From Desulfamplus magnetovallimortis (GTDB taxonomy: Bacteria > Desulfobacterota > Desulfobacteria > Desulfobacterales > Desulfobacteraceae), in assembly GCF_900170035.1 (NCBI RefSeq), contig NZ_LT828541.1:282555-346554 (forward strand): 64,000 bases of DNA, read 5' to 3'. A model generated the notes under the pieces. The model was given only the letters and a program-made list of their open reading frames with translations. It ran no database searches and was not told the DNA's origin. Within the stretch, counting starts at the first letter, position 1. The number at the start of each line of letters is the position of its first letter. The position numbers and the translations under genes were made by a program. Below, in pieces: positions 45,101 through 55,470 of the stretch.

Positions 45101-45692
45101 TGAAGGGTGGAGTACAAGCACTTCAGTATCGTTTGTGGCACAAGCATTTAAAACAGTTCGCATGGGACATGCAGATGCACCTGCAATGGCTGCCATCAGC
45201 AAAATCCTGCGCTCTCTATATCTCCATCGTGAAATAAGGGAAAAGGGCGGAGCCTATGGTGGATTTGCAATGTACAATGCTGAAGAGGGAATTTTTTCAT
45301 TTGCATCATACAGAGACCCCAACATACGAAGAACCCTTGGTGTCTTTCACTCAGCCTGTGATTTCATAAAAAGCGGAGATTATACAGATGAGGATGTCAA
45401 GGAAGCAATACTTCAGGTTTGCTCTGAAATTGACAAACCAGACACCCCGGGTACAGCTTCACTCAAGGCATTTTACCGCCAGTTACTTGGTCTGACCGAC
45501 GAAAAACGCCGGAGCTTCAAGGAGTCTCTTCTTTCTCTTGACAAAAAGCAGATAATAAAAGCTGCTGAAAAATATTTCACCGTGGATGAATCCCAAAAGG
45601 GCACCGCTGTAATCTCAAGCAGAGAAGCCCTTGAAGATGCAAATAAAAACCTCAAAAAAGGTGAACAGAAACTTGATCTTTTCAAAATTTAG
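42141..45692 (+). CDS. M16C metallopeptidase of the PreP/insulinase family, with low-complexity insertions
   Basis: 1183 residues, against about 970 in usual PreP. The inverted zinc motif is [20 protein letters not shown], with the downstream zinc glutamate region [35 protein letters not shown] is diagnostic of the family. These proteins degrade short peptides inside a closing chamber. Extra length comes from a polar N-terminus (about 45 residues), a serine-rich tandem repeat at about residues 620-700 between the two halves, and a second S/N-rich insertion at about 880-925. It starts at GTG 42141 behind AAAGGTG. No signal peptide is seen, so it is probably cytoplasmic. Confidence 0.92.
   Translation: [1183 protein letters not shown]
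44052..44225 (+). repeat. In-frame 39-bp minisatellite inside the PreP-like gene
   Basis: Four complete 39-bp units (starting 44052, 44091, 44130, 44169) and a partial fifth, each beginning CATAG-TCTTCTGGTTC and encoding [13 protein letters not shown]-like 13-residue repeats. The period is a multiple of three, so the copy number can vary without loss of frame. Confidence 0.95.
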
Positions 45693-45720
45693 CAAGAGTC
45701 CGAAATAATTTGCCCATACT

Positions 45721-45852
45721 CCCCCTCTCCTTAGGGAGTCGGCAGAATCTAATTTACCACCAAAGTCGATCAAGAAGCTTCAAAATAAAAAAACAATGAC
45801 AATGACAAATGGTAATTTAGAAACCACTGACTCCCTTACCATGGAGAGGGGG
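45721..45852. repeat. Repeat family H, 130-bp palindrome
   Basis: Left arm CCCCCTCTCCTTAGGGAGTC ... TAATTTACCA (45721-45759) and right arm TGGTAATTTAG ... GACTCCCTTACCATGGAGAG plus GGGG (45810-45852) pair over about 40 bases. It lies between the PreP-like gene and the first FapA-like gene and resembles a non-autonomous mobile element or strong hairpin. Confidence 0.7.
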
Positions 45853-45890
45853 CTGAGCCAATTTTTGGCTTTGACAATCTGGATACATAT

Positions 45891-48551
45891 ATGCAACAAA
45901 AAAGAGACAAGCTGGCAGATCATCTATTGTCCCGCTATCATTACAACAGTCGTAAATTAAGGATTCTCCTTGAAAAAAACCTGATATCCCGGGCGCAGTT
46001 CTCTAATATAAAATCCACCCTGGATAAGGAACTTAAAAACAAAAAACAGACTGAACTTGAGCCTCTGCTTGAGTCAGTTTTTTCATCTCCTATACCTGAA
46101 AAGTTGTACCAGATACTGAACAAGGAACTTTTCAAATACCATCAGATTATCATCAAACTTGCCCAGCAATTTTCAAAAAATCTTACATTACAACAACTGA
46201 ACCTTCTGAAAAAAGATAAACATTTTATCAGGCAAAGCACTCTTCTGCTGCAAAAGACTTTTTCTGAAATCCTTAAGAACCTTACAAATGAGTATCTTGA
46301 AGGAGTACAGAATAATATTGACGACAAGCTTATTGAGTCGGGCTTTATAAAGGGAGCTCACTTAGAATTTCTCCATAACAGCGCACTTCACCTTGAAATC
46401 AAGGTACAGGATAGAAAATTTGGCAAAATTGCTGTTTCCAACAACTTTACAACCCAGGAAATTGTCAACAATGCACTTGATGAACAAACTAAAAGATACC
46501 GTAAAACAAAACAAAACCATATTATTGGGGACATTCTGGTTGAAAAAAATCAGATAACTCCGGAAGTTAGAGATGAAATACTTATAATACAAAACCGTGT
46601 TCTCGAAGAAGACTGGGAAGAGACTCTTAAAAACGCTGGACAATCCTCAATTGAAGAGAAAGAAAAAAATGCAATGTTTGGTGCCTTAGTCATCAAAGAG
46701 AAATTAATGGATGAAAAAAAGGTCATTGAAGCATTGAAAGTCCAGGCAAAGGAGGAGTCAATATATCTTAAGAGACAAGGAAATAAAGATATTTTTCCTG
46801 TCAGTTCAGTAAACGCCTTGAATGCACACCAGCAAGGTGAAAATCTGCCGGCAGACAACAAACCCCGCTGGATAGGGGATATTCTGGTTCAGGATTTTGG
46901 TCTTTCGGATAAAGATCGAAAACGTATAGTAAAAAAGCAGATGGCATATCGCATTGAACGGATCAATCTCAAACTTGGACTTAACATAAGTGATGCCCAC
47001 TCTGAACTGTTCAATGAAATGGAAAAATATTTTTCCATAACATATTCAAATGACAGAATTGAAGCATGGATTAAACTCACAAGACCCCTTCCCGAAAGTA
47101 TGACAAAAGAGAATATAATAATATGGCTCTACCATAAAAAAATAACATATGGACGAATTCCAGATATTGTGGATGACCTTATTTCCAAAAGGGTAAAGCC
47201 TGGAAAAAAAGTGCTGCTGGCCAAGGGTGATTTTCCTGTTCCGCCTGACGCAGTGGCTCAATTTCATTTTCCACTACAAGATCATAACATATCAGAAAAT
47301 TTAAAAGCTAATAACAAACCTCCCTTGAACGGAGTAATCCCGACTCTGGTGCAAAGGGGAACCAATCTTGTAACTATTCATACAAGGAGAGGAAAATCAG
47401 GCATTAATGTCAACCGCTGCTTTGTGCCTCCTCCCCTGAAAACTCCGCAATCAATAACTCCTGGCAAAAATGTTGTAAAAAAACAAAACAACGTTTTAAT
47501 GGCATCTTGTGATGGTTCACCAATCCTCTCTCCACAAAATATATTGTCGATTAACCCGGACGTTTCAATCAAGGGCGATGTGACAGTGGAAAATTCACCT
47601 GTAATATTTGACTGCAATTTTGAGATAGACGGCACTGTCGAAACCGGAGTTGAAGTACAATGCCGATCACTTAAAACAAACACCCTCAAAGGTAAGGCTA
47701 TAAACAGTGAAGAAGTTATTGTAATGCATGAGGCAATCAATGCAGAAATTATCTCAAAGGGCACTATCACCCTCTCCTCTGTGGAAAAAAGCCTTATTAT
47801 CGGAGAAAAAAATATTACAGTTCAACTGAATACCCCAAAAAAACCTTCTGACTTTAACCGTATTTATGATACGGAGATCAACGGCGGAGATACAGTAAAA
47901 ATAAATGACGCTAAAATCATAGGCTCTGTAATCAGGGCAAAAAAGAGGATTATTCTTAAAAATGTCATTGTAGGGAACAGATGCAGTTTTATTGCCGGTG
48001 ATTCTGTTGAGGCTACCGCCAGTAAAAAAACCCTTGAATCTCTGAACAACAAGATAAATAAAATTGATGCAAAGATAAAACTTCTTCAAAAAAGCTCCCA
48101 GGCACTCTTTGCCAAAATTGAAAAAAAAGATATTGCAGCCATTGATGAAGAGATCAAAATCTGTTCAAGGCAGCTCAGAACAAAGGCTGACCTTGACAGA
48201 CTGGCAAAATTGAGGGTAACCAAAAGAAAAAAAGAGAGGGAATATGAAATAAATATTGATGAGTATGGGACAATTTTCATGAAAAACTCTGCTATCATCA
48301 AAGCCCACCAGGAGAAGAAAAATACCCTTGAAGCTGACAGAAACGAAATAAAAAAACAGATAACTGACTATTACAGCTCAGATCATGAATCTCCGGAAAT
48401 TGATGCAAGAAGGACACTAATGCCAGCGGGTACAGTTCTTCAGTTTCGATTCTGCCGGCAGGTACTTGATAGTGACTGCGAAGGGGTTATATTCAGGGAA
48501 GGAATTAACCACAAAACCCGACAGTATGAAATCAAAAGACATAAATGGTAG
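45891..48551 (+). CDS. FapA/DUF342-family protein, paralogue 1
   Basis: 886 residues. A helical N-terminal region (1-165) contains LNKELFKYHQIIIKLAQQFS. At about 180-350 come repeated GspE-N/MshEN-like modules (FGKIAVSNNFTTQEIVNNAL, IGDILVEKNQITPEVRDEIL, FGALVIKEKLMDEKKVIEAL, IGDILVQDFGLSDKDRKRI). The DUF342 beta-helix domain follows at about 430-700 (TRRGKSGINVNRCFVPPPLK, SIKGDVTV), then a coiled coil (about 710-830) and a conserved tail (MPAGTVLQFRF). FapA-type proteins are linked to flagellar assembly and polar signalling. The ribosome site is weak. A family E repeat overlaps the stop codon. Confidence 0.82.
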   Translation: MQQKRDKLADHLLSRYHYNSRKLRILLEKNLISRAQFSNIKSTLDKELKNKKQTELEPLLESVFSSPIPEKLYQILNKELFKYHQIIIKLAQQFSKNLTLQQLNLLKKDKHFIRQSTLLLQKTFSEILKNLTNEYLEGVQNNIDDKLIESGFIKGAHLEFLHNSALHLEIKVQDRKFGKIAVSNNFTTQEIVNNALDEQTKRYRKTKQNHIIGDILVEKNQITPEVRDEILIIQNRVLEEDWEETLKNAGQSSIEEKEKNAMFGALVIKEKLMDEKKVIEALKVQAKEESIYLKRQGNKDIFPVSSVNALNAHQQGENLPADNKPRWIGDILVQDFGLSDKDRKRIVKKQMAYRIERINLKLGLNISDAHSELFNEMEKYFSITYSNDRIEAWIKLTRPLPESMTKENIIIWLYHKKITYGRIPDIVDDLISKRVKPGKKVLLAKGDFPVPPDAVAQFHFPLQDHNISENLKANNKPPLNGVIPTLVQRGTNLVTIHTRRGKSGINVNRCFVPPPLKTPQSITPGKNVVKKQNNVLMASCDGSPILSPQNILSINPDVSIKGDVTVENSPVIFDCNFEIDGTVETGVEVQCRSLKTNTLKGKAINSEEVIVMHEAINAEIISKGTITLSSVEKSLIIGEKNITVQLNTPKKPSDFNRIYDTEINGGDTVKINDAKIIGSVIRAKKRIILKNVIVGNRCSFIAGDSVEATASKKTLESLNNKINKIDAKIKLLQKSSQALFAKIEKKDIAAIDEEIKICSRQLRTKADLDRLAKLRVTKRKKEREYEINIDEYGTIFMKNSAIIKAHQEKKNTLEADRNEIKKQITDYYSSDHESPEIDARRTLMPAGTVLQFRFCRQVLDSDCEGVIFREGINHKTRQYEIKRHKW

Positions 48552-48647
48552 TACTTCTTCAAGTTTAAACTGTCGGTTGTTTTTTCAGATAATTTAGATA
48601 TCAAAGGCACTTTCTACAAGACAATTAAATATTGAAAGAACAATACT
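48550..48647. repeat. Repeat family E, copy 3
   Basis: It begins AGTACTTCTTCAAGTTTAAA, taking part in the TAG stop of the preceding gene, and ends ATTGAAAGAACAATACT. It is inserted exactly between the two FapA-like paralogues. Confidence 0.78.
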
Positions 48648-48687
48648 ATTGTTCAAAAACAGCAGTGCGTTGTAAAAATAGTTTTAA

Positions 48688-51660
48688 ATGATAACAAATT
48701 CTGGAGACAAATTTCTTTTTATGAATCCTGAAGTAGAAATACCAAAAAACATTTCTGGAGCTTCTGATACCCTGCTTCTTGAATACCAGTACAACAACCG
48801 CAGGCTCAAAATAGCTCTTGAAAAAAATATTATCTCAAGGTCAGGATTCGTAACTTTAAAGAGCACTCTGGATAAAAATTTATCAAACGGTCTCCAAACT
48901 GACCTTTACGATCTTCTCAATGCTGAAAATGAGTCACTGCTGATAAGGGATTTCTCCCCTATTCTTAACAAGGAACTTTTCAAATATAACCAAATCCTCA
49001 TAAAGCTTGCCCAGCAATTTTCCAGAAACACAACAATACAGCAACTCAAGCTACAGAAAAAAGATAAGCATTTTATACAAAAAAAACTTACATCTCTACA
49101 AAAAGCCTTTGCAGAGATGCTCAAAAACCTTACCAATCAATATCTTGAAGGCAGTCAGCAGAATATTGATGAAATGCTTATACAATCAGGATTTGTAAAG
49201 GAAGCCGAACTCGAATTTCTCCACAACAGTGCTCTGCACCTTGAAATCAAGGTTCAGGATCGAAAATTTGGAGAAATTGCAGTTAAAAACAACTTTACAA
49301 GCCAGGAAGTTGTCAACAATGCGCTTGATGAGCAGACACAGATATACAGAAAAACCAACAGGAATCATATAATAGGGGATATTCTTGTTGAAAAAAAACA
49401 CATTACCCCCGAGGTAAGAGACGAAATTCTGATTATCCAGAACCGTGTATTGGAAGAGGATTGGGAAGATACACTGAGAAATGCAGGGCAATCATCCATT
49501 GAAGAGAGAGAAAAAAATGCTCTTTTTGGGGCAATTGTTATAAAAGAGAAGTTACTTGACGAAAAAAAGGTGATTGAAGCCCTTAAAATACAGGCCATGG
49601 AGGCTGCTGAGTACCATAAAAAAAGTAAAAGCAAAAACAAGGCTGATTCTGGAAAACATGCTGGGCCTGCAAAAGAAACATCTGCGAACAAAGCAGAGAA
49701 CTCTGAAGAAAATGGAAATCTTGGAGAAAAAGAGGACTCTGCAATAAAAAACTCTTCAGCACAAGGGACGCAATCTGACCATGAAGACACTTCCGGAAAG
49801 GGGGGTGAGACCAAATCAGATGGAGATACAGGTAGAAAACCCCGCTGGATAGGTGACATTCTTGTTGAAAATTTTGGCCTCTCGGAAAAGGACAGAACCC
49901 GAATAATCAAAAAACAGATGGAGTACCGCATTGAGCGCATAAACCTCAAGCTGGGGCTTAATCTGAGCAACGCCCACATTGAACTTTTCAACGAAATAGA
50001 GCAATATTTTCTTATCACCTATTCCCCTGACCGTATTGAAGCCTGGATAAAGCTTTTGACCCCGCTTCCCAGAAGCATGAGCAAGGAAAATATAATCAGT
50101 TGGCTATACCATAAAAAAATAACCTACGGCAGAATTCCGGGTGTGATTGAAGATATCATGGCAAACAGAGTGGAACCCGGGCAATCTCTCCTTATTGCCA
50201 GAGGTGATGAACCTGTTCCAGCAAAAACTGGATACAAAATCCATTTTGATACCCGAAAAAGCCTTGAAAGCTTGCATACATCGACAAGTTTGAAGAATAC
50301 TACAGCCTTACAAAACCCAACAGCCATGCAAGAGACTGTAAGCCTTCAAAACTCTTCTAACCTGCAAGGACTTGCAAACGGCCAAGACCTTGCAAATCGA
50401 CAAGAGTCTGCATCCATCCAAAACTCGGACAGAGCAGCAGGCAACCTCCCTCCCTTGGTTCGCAAAGGCAATCCACTGATTACTGTGAAGAGAAAAAAAG
50501 GAAAATCAGGGCTGAATGTAAACAGATGTCTCATTGCCCCATCCCTTACAGCTCCTGTTTATATAGTAAAAGGGAAAAATGTAGTGAAGAACAGCAGGGA
50601 TGTTTTTATTGCAACATGTGACGGAATTCCCCATCTCTCTGAAAAGAGAGTGCTCTCTGTCATTCCCCGAGTCAATATTCAGGGTGATTTGACACCTAAA
50701 GATTTTCCCCTTGTTTTTGACTGTGATTTTAAAGTGCAAGGCTCTCTGCCTGAAGAAACAGATATAAATTGCAGATCCCTTGAAACCTGCAATCTTGCAG
50801 GAAAAGCTACATGCAGCGAAACATTAACTGTTGCTAATGAAACCGCCAAAGCAGAGGTAACAGCGTCCGGAAATATCACTCTCTCATCTGTGGAAAGAAG
50901 CATAATAACCGGAAAAAAAGGAGTCACTATTCAACTTCCCAAAGATTCTGACCCCACAGAGTTCAACAGGATATATGACTCTGTTGTAAGCTGTGATGAT
51001 ATAATGAAAATAAGTGACGCAAAAATAGTATCCTCTGTCCTGAGAGCAAGAAACAGACTTATCCTGAAAAAAGTGCTGGTCGGCAACAATTGCAAGTTTA
51101 TTGTCGGAGACTCCCTTGAAACCATTGCTCTTAAAACCAAAATCGAAGCCATTGAGAGCAGTATAAAAAAAATTGATCATAAAATCAGCCTATTACAGGA
51201 ACAGTCCAGGGATCTTTTTGCCAAAATAGAAAAAAAAGATATTGCTGCCATTGAAGAGGAGATAAAGAGAATCACAAAAAATCAGAAAACCAAGGCAGAC
51301 ATTGACAAAATCACTGCACTTCGCCTTGAAAAACGTCAAAAAGAGAAGCAGTATGAGGCCAACATTGATGAGTATGGCAATATTTTCATGCAAAATTCCA
51401 CCAGGATAAAGTTGCAGCAAAATCAAAAAAGCAAACTTGAAAATGAGAAAAAAGAGATTGAGAAACAGATCCTCCATTTTTACAAATCAGAACATGAGAC
51501 CCCTGAACTTGATGTTCGGCGTACAATGCTGCCATCCGGAACGGTCATCCAATTCCGCTATAACAGGGAGAGACTCGAAAATGACTGCGAGGGGTTTATC
51601 TTCAGGGAGGAGCTTAATCCCGAAAACCGTCTGTATGAAATAAGAAGAGATCGCTGGTAA
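48688..51660 (+). CDS. FapA/DUF342-family protein, paralogue 2
   Basis: 990 residues, same architecture as the preceding gene and obviously a tandem duplicate: NKELFKYNQILIKLAQQFSR, FLHNSALHLEIKVQDRKFGE and IGDILVEKKHITPEVRDEIL are almost identical. It is longer because of two linker expansions. One is a lysine/serine/glutamate-rich stretch at about residues 310-385 before RKPRWIGDILVENFG. The other is a short-period repeat rich in LQN, SLQ and NGQ at about 522-590. The DUF342 core (KRKKGKSGLNVNRCLIAPS), coiled coil and tail (LPSGTVIQFRYNRERLENDC) are intact. An NtrC-type regulator follows at 47 bases. Confidence 0.82.
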   Translation: MITNSGDKFLFMNPEVEIPKNISGASDTLLLEYQYNNRRLKIALEKNIISRSGFVTLKSTLDKNLSNGLQTDLYDLLNAENESLLIRDFSPILNKELFKYNQILIKLAQQFSRNTTIQQLKLQKKDKHFIQKKLTSLQKAFAEMLKNLTNQYLEGSQQNIDEMLIQSGFVKEAELEFLHNSALHLEIKVQDRKFGEIAVKNNFTSQEVVNNALDEQTQIYRKTNRNHIIGDILVEKKHITPEVRDEILIIQNRVLEEDWEDTLRNAGQSSIEEREKNALFGAIVIKEKLLDEKKVIEALKIQAMEAAEYHKKSKSKNKADSGKHAGPAKETSANKAENSEENGNLGEKEDSAIKNSSAQGTQSDHEDTSGKGGETKSDGDTGRKPRWIGDILVENFGLSEKDRTRIIKKQMEYRIERINLKLGLNLSNAHIELFNEIEQYFLITYSPDRIEAWIKLLTPLPRSMSKENIISWLYHKKITYGRIPGVIEDIMANRVEPGQSLLIARGDEPVPAKTGYKIHFDTRKSLESLHTSTSLKNTTALQNPTAMQETVSLQNSSNLQGLANGQDLANRQESASIQNSDRAAGNLPPLVRKGNPLITVKRKKGKSGLNVNRCLIAPSLTAPVYIVKGKNVVKNSRDVFIATCDGIPHLSEKRVLSVIPRVNIQGDLTPKDFPLVFDCDFKVQGSLPEETDINCRSLETCNLAGKATCSETLTVANETAKAEVTASGNITLSSVERSIITGKKGVTIQLPKDSDPTEFNRIYDSVVSCDDIMKISDAKIVSSVLRARNRLILKKVLVGNNCKFIVGDSLETIALKTKIEAIESSIKKIDHKISLLQEQSRDLFAKIEKKDIAAIEEEIKRITKNQKTKADIDKITALRLEKRQKEKQYEANIDEYGNIFMQNSTRIKLQQNQKSKLENEKKEIEKQILHFYKSEHETPELDVRRTMLPSGTVIQFRYNRERLENDCEGFIFREELNPENRLYEIRRDRW

Positions 51661-51707
51661 ACGAATGGGCAGAAAATTACATTCCCACTGCAAAATATGG
51701 TGAAAAT

Positions 51708-53042
51708 ATGCAAATTATGATTGTTGACGATGACGACACACAGAGGGAAATGCTCCAAGGATTTCTTGATAATCAGGGATATCGCACCCTGACAGCATCC
51801 AATGGCGAAAAAGCCCTTGCAATATTCAGGACAACACCTGTTGATCTTGCCCTGCTTGATAATCGTATGCCAGGCATGACAGGAGTTACACTCCTTGAAA
51901 AGATGAAGACCATCAATCCCATGGTACATGTCATAATGATCACTGCCTTTGGAGACATCAATACAGTTATCACAACCATGAAGCTTGGTGCTGTGGAATT
52001 TCTTGAAAAACCTTTGGATCTGTCCATTCTTATGGAACGAATCCAGGATATAGAAGCAACTATGTGCAGGGAAGAAGATGTGCAGCAGCTACAGCAGGAA
52101 CTTGAGCAAAAAGAGCTTCCCTTGAAACTTGTTGCACAAAGCAGCAGCATGAAAGAGGTTTTATCCCTTGTATCAAGGGTGGCACAACAGGATTGGCCTG
52201 TTCTCGTCTATGGTGAAACAGGCACAGGCAAGGAGGTGATCTCAAGGCTGATTCACCTGACAGGTAACAGAGACAAAGAACCATTCATTGATATAAACTG
52301 CGCAGCAATTCCTGAAAACCTGTTTGAAAGCGAGCTTTTTGGCCACATTAAAGGAGCTTTTACAGGTGCTTCAAATAATCGACGCGGATGCTTTGAAACA
52401 GCCCATGGGGGCACACTTTTTATGGATGAAATAGGAGAACTTCCCCTTGCACTCCAGCCAAAACTTCTCCGAACCATTCAGGAGCAGAAAGTAAAAAAAA
52501 TCGGAAGTGAACATGATATTCCGGTTGATGTCCGTCTCATTTCAGCAACCAACAGGGATCTAAGGCAGATGGTTGAAAAAGGGGATTTCAGGGAAGATCT
52601 TTATTACAGAATCAACGTTCTTGAGATACATATTCCACCCCTTCGGGAAAGAAAAACCGATATTCCCATACTGCTTGACCTTTTCCTTGAAAAATACAGC
52701 AAAAACAAATTCTCTTTCTCTCCGGATGCCGTTGACGCTCTCATCAAATACCCATTTCCAGGAAATGTACGGGAACTTGAACACATAGTGCAACGAACAG
52801 TTACATTTGCAAGAACAACCGTAATACAGGCAAGGGACCTTCCTGAAGAAGTAAGACGCCACAAGGCTGTAGGTGATGTCGGTAACCTTGAAGAGCGCCT
52901 TGCAGATGTGGAGCGGGAAATGATAATCTCAGCCCTTGAGAAAACTGGCTGGGTGCAGACAAAAGCCGCGGATATCCTTGGAATAAGCGAGCGTGTTCTT
53001 CGCTATAAGATGAAAAAAAACGATATCTCAAAGCAAACCTGA
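51708..53042 (+). CDS. Sigma54-dependent response regulator (NtrC family)
   Basis: 444 residues. The receiver has IMIVDDDDTQREM and the phospho-aspartate in LALLDNRMPGMTG. The AAA+ domain has Walker A GETGTGKEVISR, the sigma54-contact loop FGHIKGAFTGAS, Walker B GGTLFMDEIGELP and the R-finger region DLYYRINVLEIHIPPLRER. A Fis-type helix-turn-helix ends the protein (TKAADILGISERVLRYKMK). It activates sigma54 promoters after phosphorylation. The partner kinase is not in the window. Placement after two FapA-like genes suggests a shared unit. The promoters at 3089 and 24414 are the kind it could drive. Confidence 0.95.
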   Translation: MQIMIVDDDDTQREMLQGFLDNQGYRTLTASNGEKALAIFRTTPVDLALLDNRMPGMTGVTLLEKMKTINPMVHVIMITAFGDINTVITTMKLGAVEFLEKPLDLSILMERIQDIEATMCREEDVQQLQQELEQKELPLKLVAQSSSMKEVLSLVSRVAQQDWPVLVYGETGTGKEVISRLIHLTGNRDKEPFIDINCAAIPENLFESELFGHIKGAFTGASNNRRGCFETAHGGTLFMDEIGELPLALQPKLLRTIQEQKVKKIGSEHDIPVDVRLISATNRDLRQMVEKGDFREDLYYRINVLEIHIPPLRERKTDIPILLDLFLEKYSKNKFSFSPDAVDALIKYPFPGNVRELEHIVQRTVTFARTTVIQARDLPEEVRRHKAVGDVGNLEERLADVEREMIISALEKTGWVQTKAADILGISERVLRYKMKKNDISKQT

Positions 53043-53277
53043 CCTATCTCAATGACCGAAAGCTTCAAATCCATTTTTAAATTTGATTTGTAAACAGGCA
53101 AATGAATGAAAATCTTTCTAAAAACAGGCAACCCAGGGGTCTCTTTGCATGATTTTTTTTGACACTTATATGATTTATTTTCATTTGACTGTTAACATTC
53201 AGCATGTTTTAATCATGCCACCTGCCTTGAAGGCGCAATATAACGCCCAACACTCAACACCGATGTTTTTAAATTAA

Positions 53278-54645
<1,368 letters not shown>

Positions 54646-54662
54646 AAAATCAATTCTTTAAC

Positions 54663-54770
54663 GGGCATCCTTCATATGACTCCAAAGGTATTTTACACTT
54701 TTTTGTGAGAGATTCCCGCTACCCAGAGTTTTCTCTCCGGAAAGTGTAAACTGGGAAATGAACCATGCCC
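54663..54770. repeat. Repeat family D, copy 5
   Basis: GGGCATCCTTCATATGACTC at the left and CTGGGAAATGAACCATGCCC at the right, with TTTTACACTTTTTT and CCGGAAAGTGTAAA inside. It lies 17 bases after the gdhA stop. Confidence 0.8.
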
Positions 54771-54810
54771 CTTAACGACCTGTTTTTTTAAATCAATTTA
54801 TCTCTCTTAT

Positions 54811-54849
54811 AACGGCCATGACAGATGAATCTGCCATGGTCGTTTTTTT
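54811..54849 (+). terminator. Intrinsic terminator downstream of gdhA
   Basis: AACGGCCATGACAGA pairs with TCTGCCATGGTCGTT with two mismatches and is followed by a T run. Sequence similarity to the hairpin at 313-345 (GGCCATGGCAGA) suggests both come from one palindrome family. Confidence 0.8.
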
Positions 54850-55002
54850 ATAAGAAAGTGCCCGTATTTCAAGATTTTTTTTCAGGGCTTTCATGCTTCG
54901 TTGTGACAAAATGGTTTTGCCATGGCCGTTATATTGAACTGCAAAAAAAACTCATGATATCCAAAAATCATTGACACCCCAAAAACTTTATGAAATTTAT
55001 AT

Positions 55003-55083
55003 AACGTACATGGCTGATCACCGCCACAATCGAAAGGATGAAAGTCGTTTTAGAAACAGGCTGTTACCGAGACTTTCATATAA
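55003..55083 (+). repeat. Repeat family B, copy 2
   Basis: AACGTACATGGCTGATCACC ... GGCTGTTACCGAGACTTTCA + TATA, almost identical to the copy at 23585. Confidence 0.88.
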
Positions 55084-55111
55084 AAAAAAGCCTGTTTCTG
55101 AGCATCTCAAT

Positions 55112-55279
55112 CACCCCCAACCATAAAAATGATAGTCATTTTCACGGTAAACACCCATAGCCGAATTTCGGCCGCCCCCGATTATGAAAATGATGAGGGG
55201 TATTTTCACGGTAAACGGACATGGCAGACGTTTCGCCACCCCCGAGAATGAAAATAATGTATCCATTTCCACGGTAAAA
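55112..55279. repeat. Repeat family C, cluster of three copies
   Basis: Copies at 55112-55152, 55173-55216 and 55236-55279, with a period of about 62 bases and about 20 bases between copies. Each ends with TTTTCACGGTAAA or TTTCCACGGTAAA. The first two variants are the same pair, in the same order, as at 26185 and 26316, so the cluster may have been copied as a block. Confidence 0.78.
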
Positions 55280-55470
55280 TGCTTTAGTTCTCTCCTATAC
55301 ACTTTCTGAGCCAATGCCCTTATAGGCAAACGTTCTGTAATCCTCTTTATATTTTTTTCGGTGACATCACGCAAACTGCTCCAATCTTTTTCAACATAAT
55401 GCAAAGCTGTTGTACAAAACAATAGATTGTACCCTTTTTGAACTATTCTCCCCCTCGAAAGTCTGTGAGA
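55280..55470 (-). other. Possible coding remnant on the minus strand
   Basis: An open frame running from 55494 to 55111 encodes FCTTALHYVEKDWSSLRDVT and ERLPIRALAQKVYRRELK, which look like real protein, but the rest of the frame is translated from family C repeats and a T/G-rich tail. It has no good ribosome site. It may be the surviving piece of a gene broken by repeats. No family is recognised. Confidence 0.3.

Noticed and set aside
55112-55279. CRISPR array
   Set aside because: Repeats are only about 70-80 percent alike, only three are present, intervals are about 20 bases and partly palindromic, and no cas gene is nearby.
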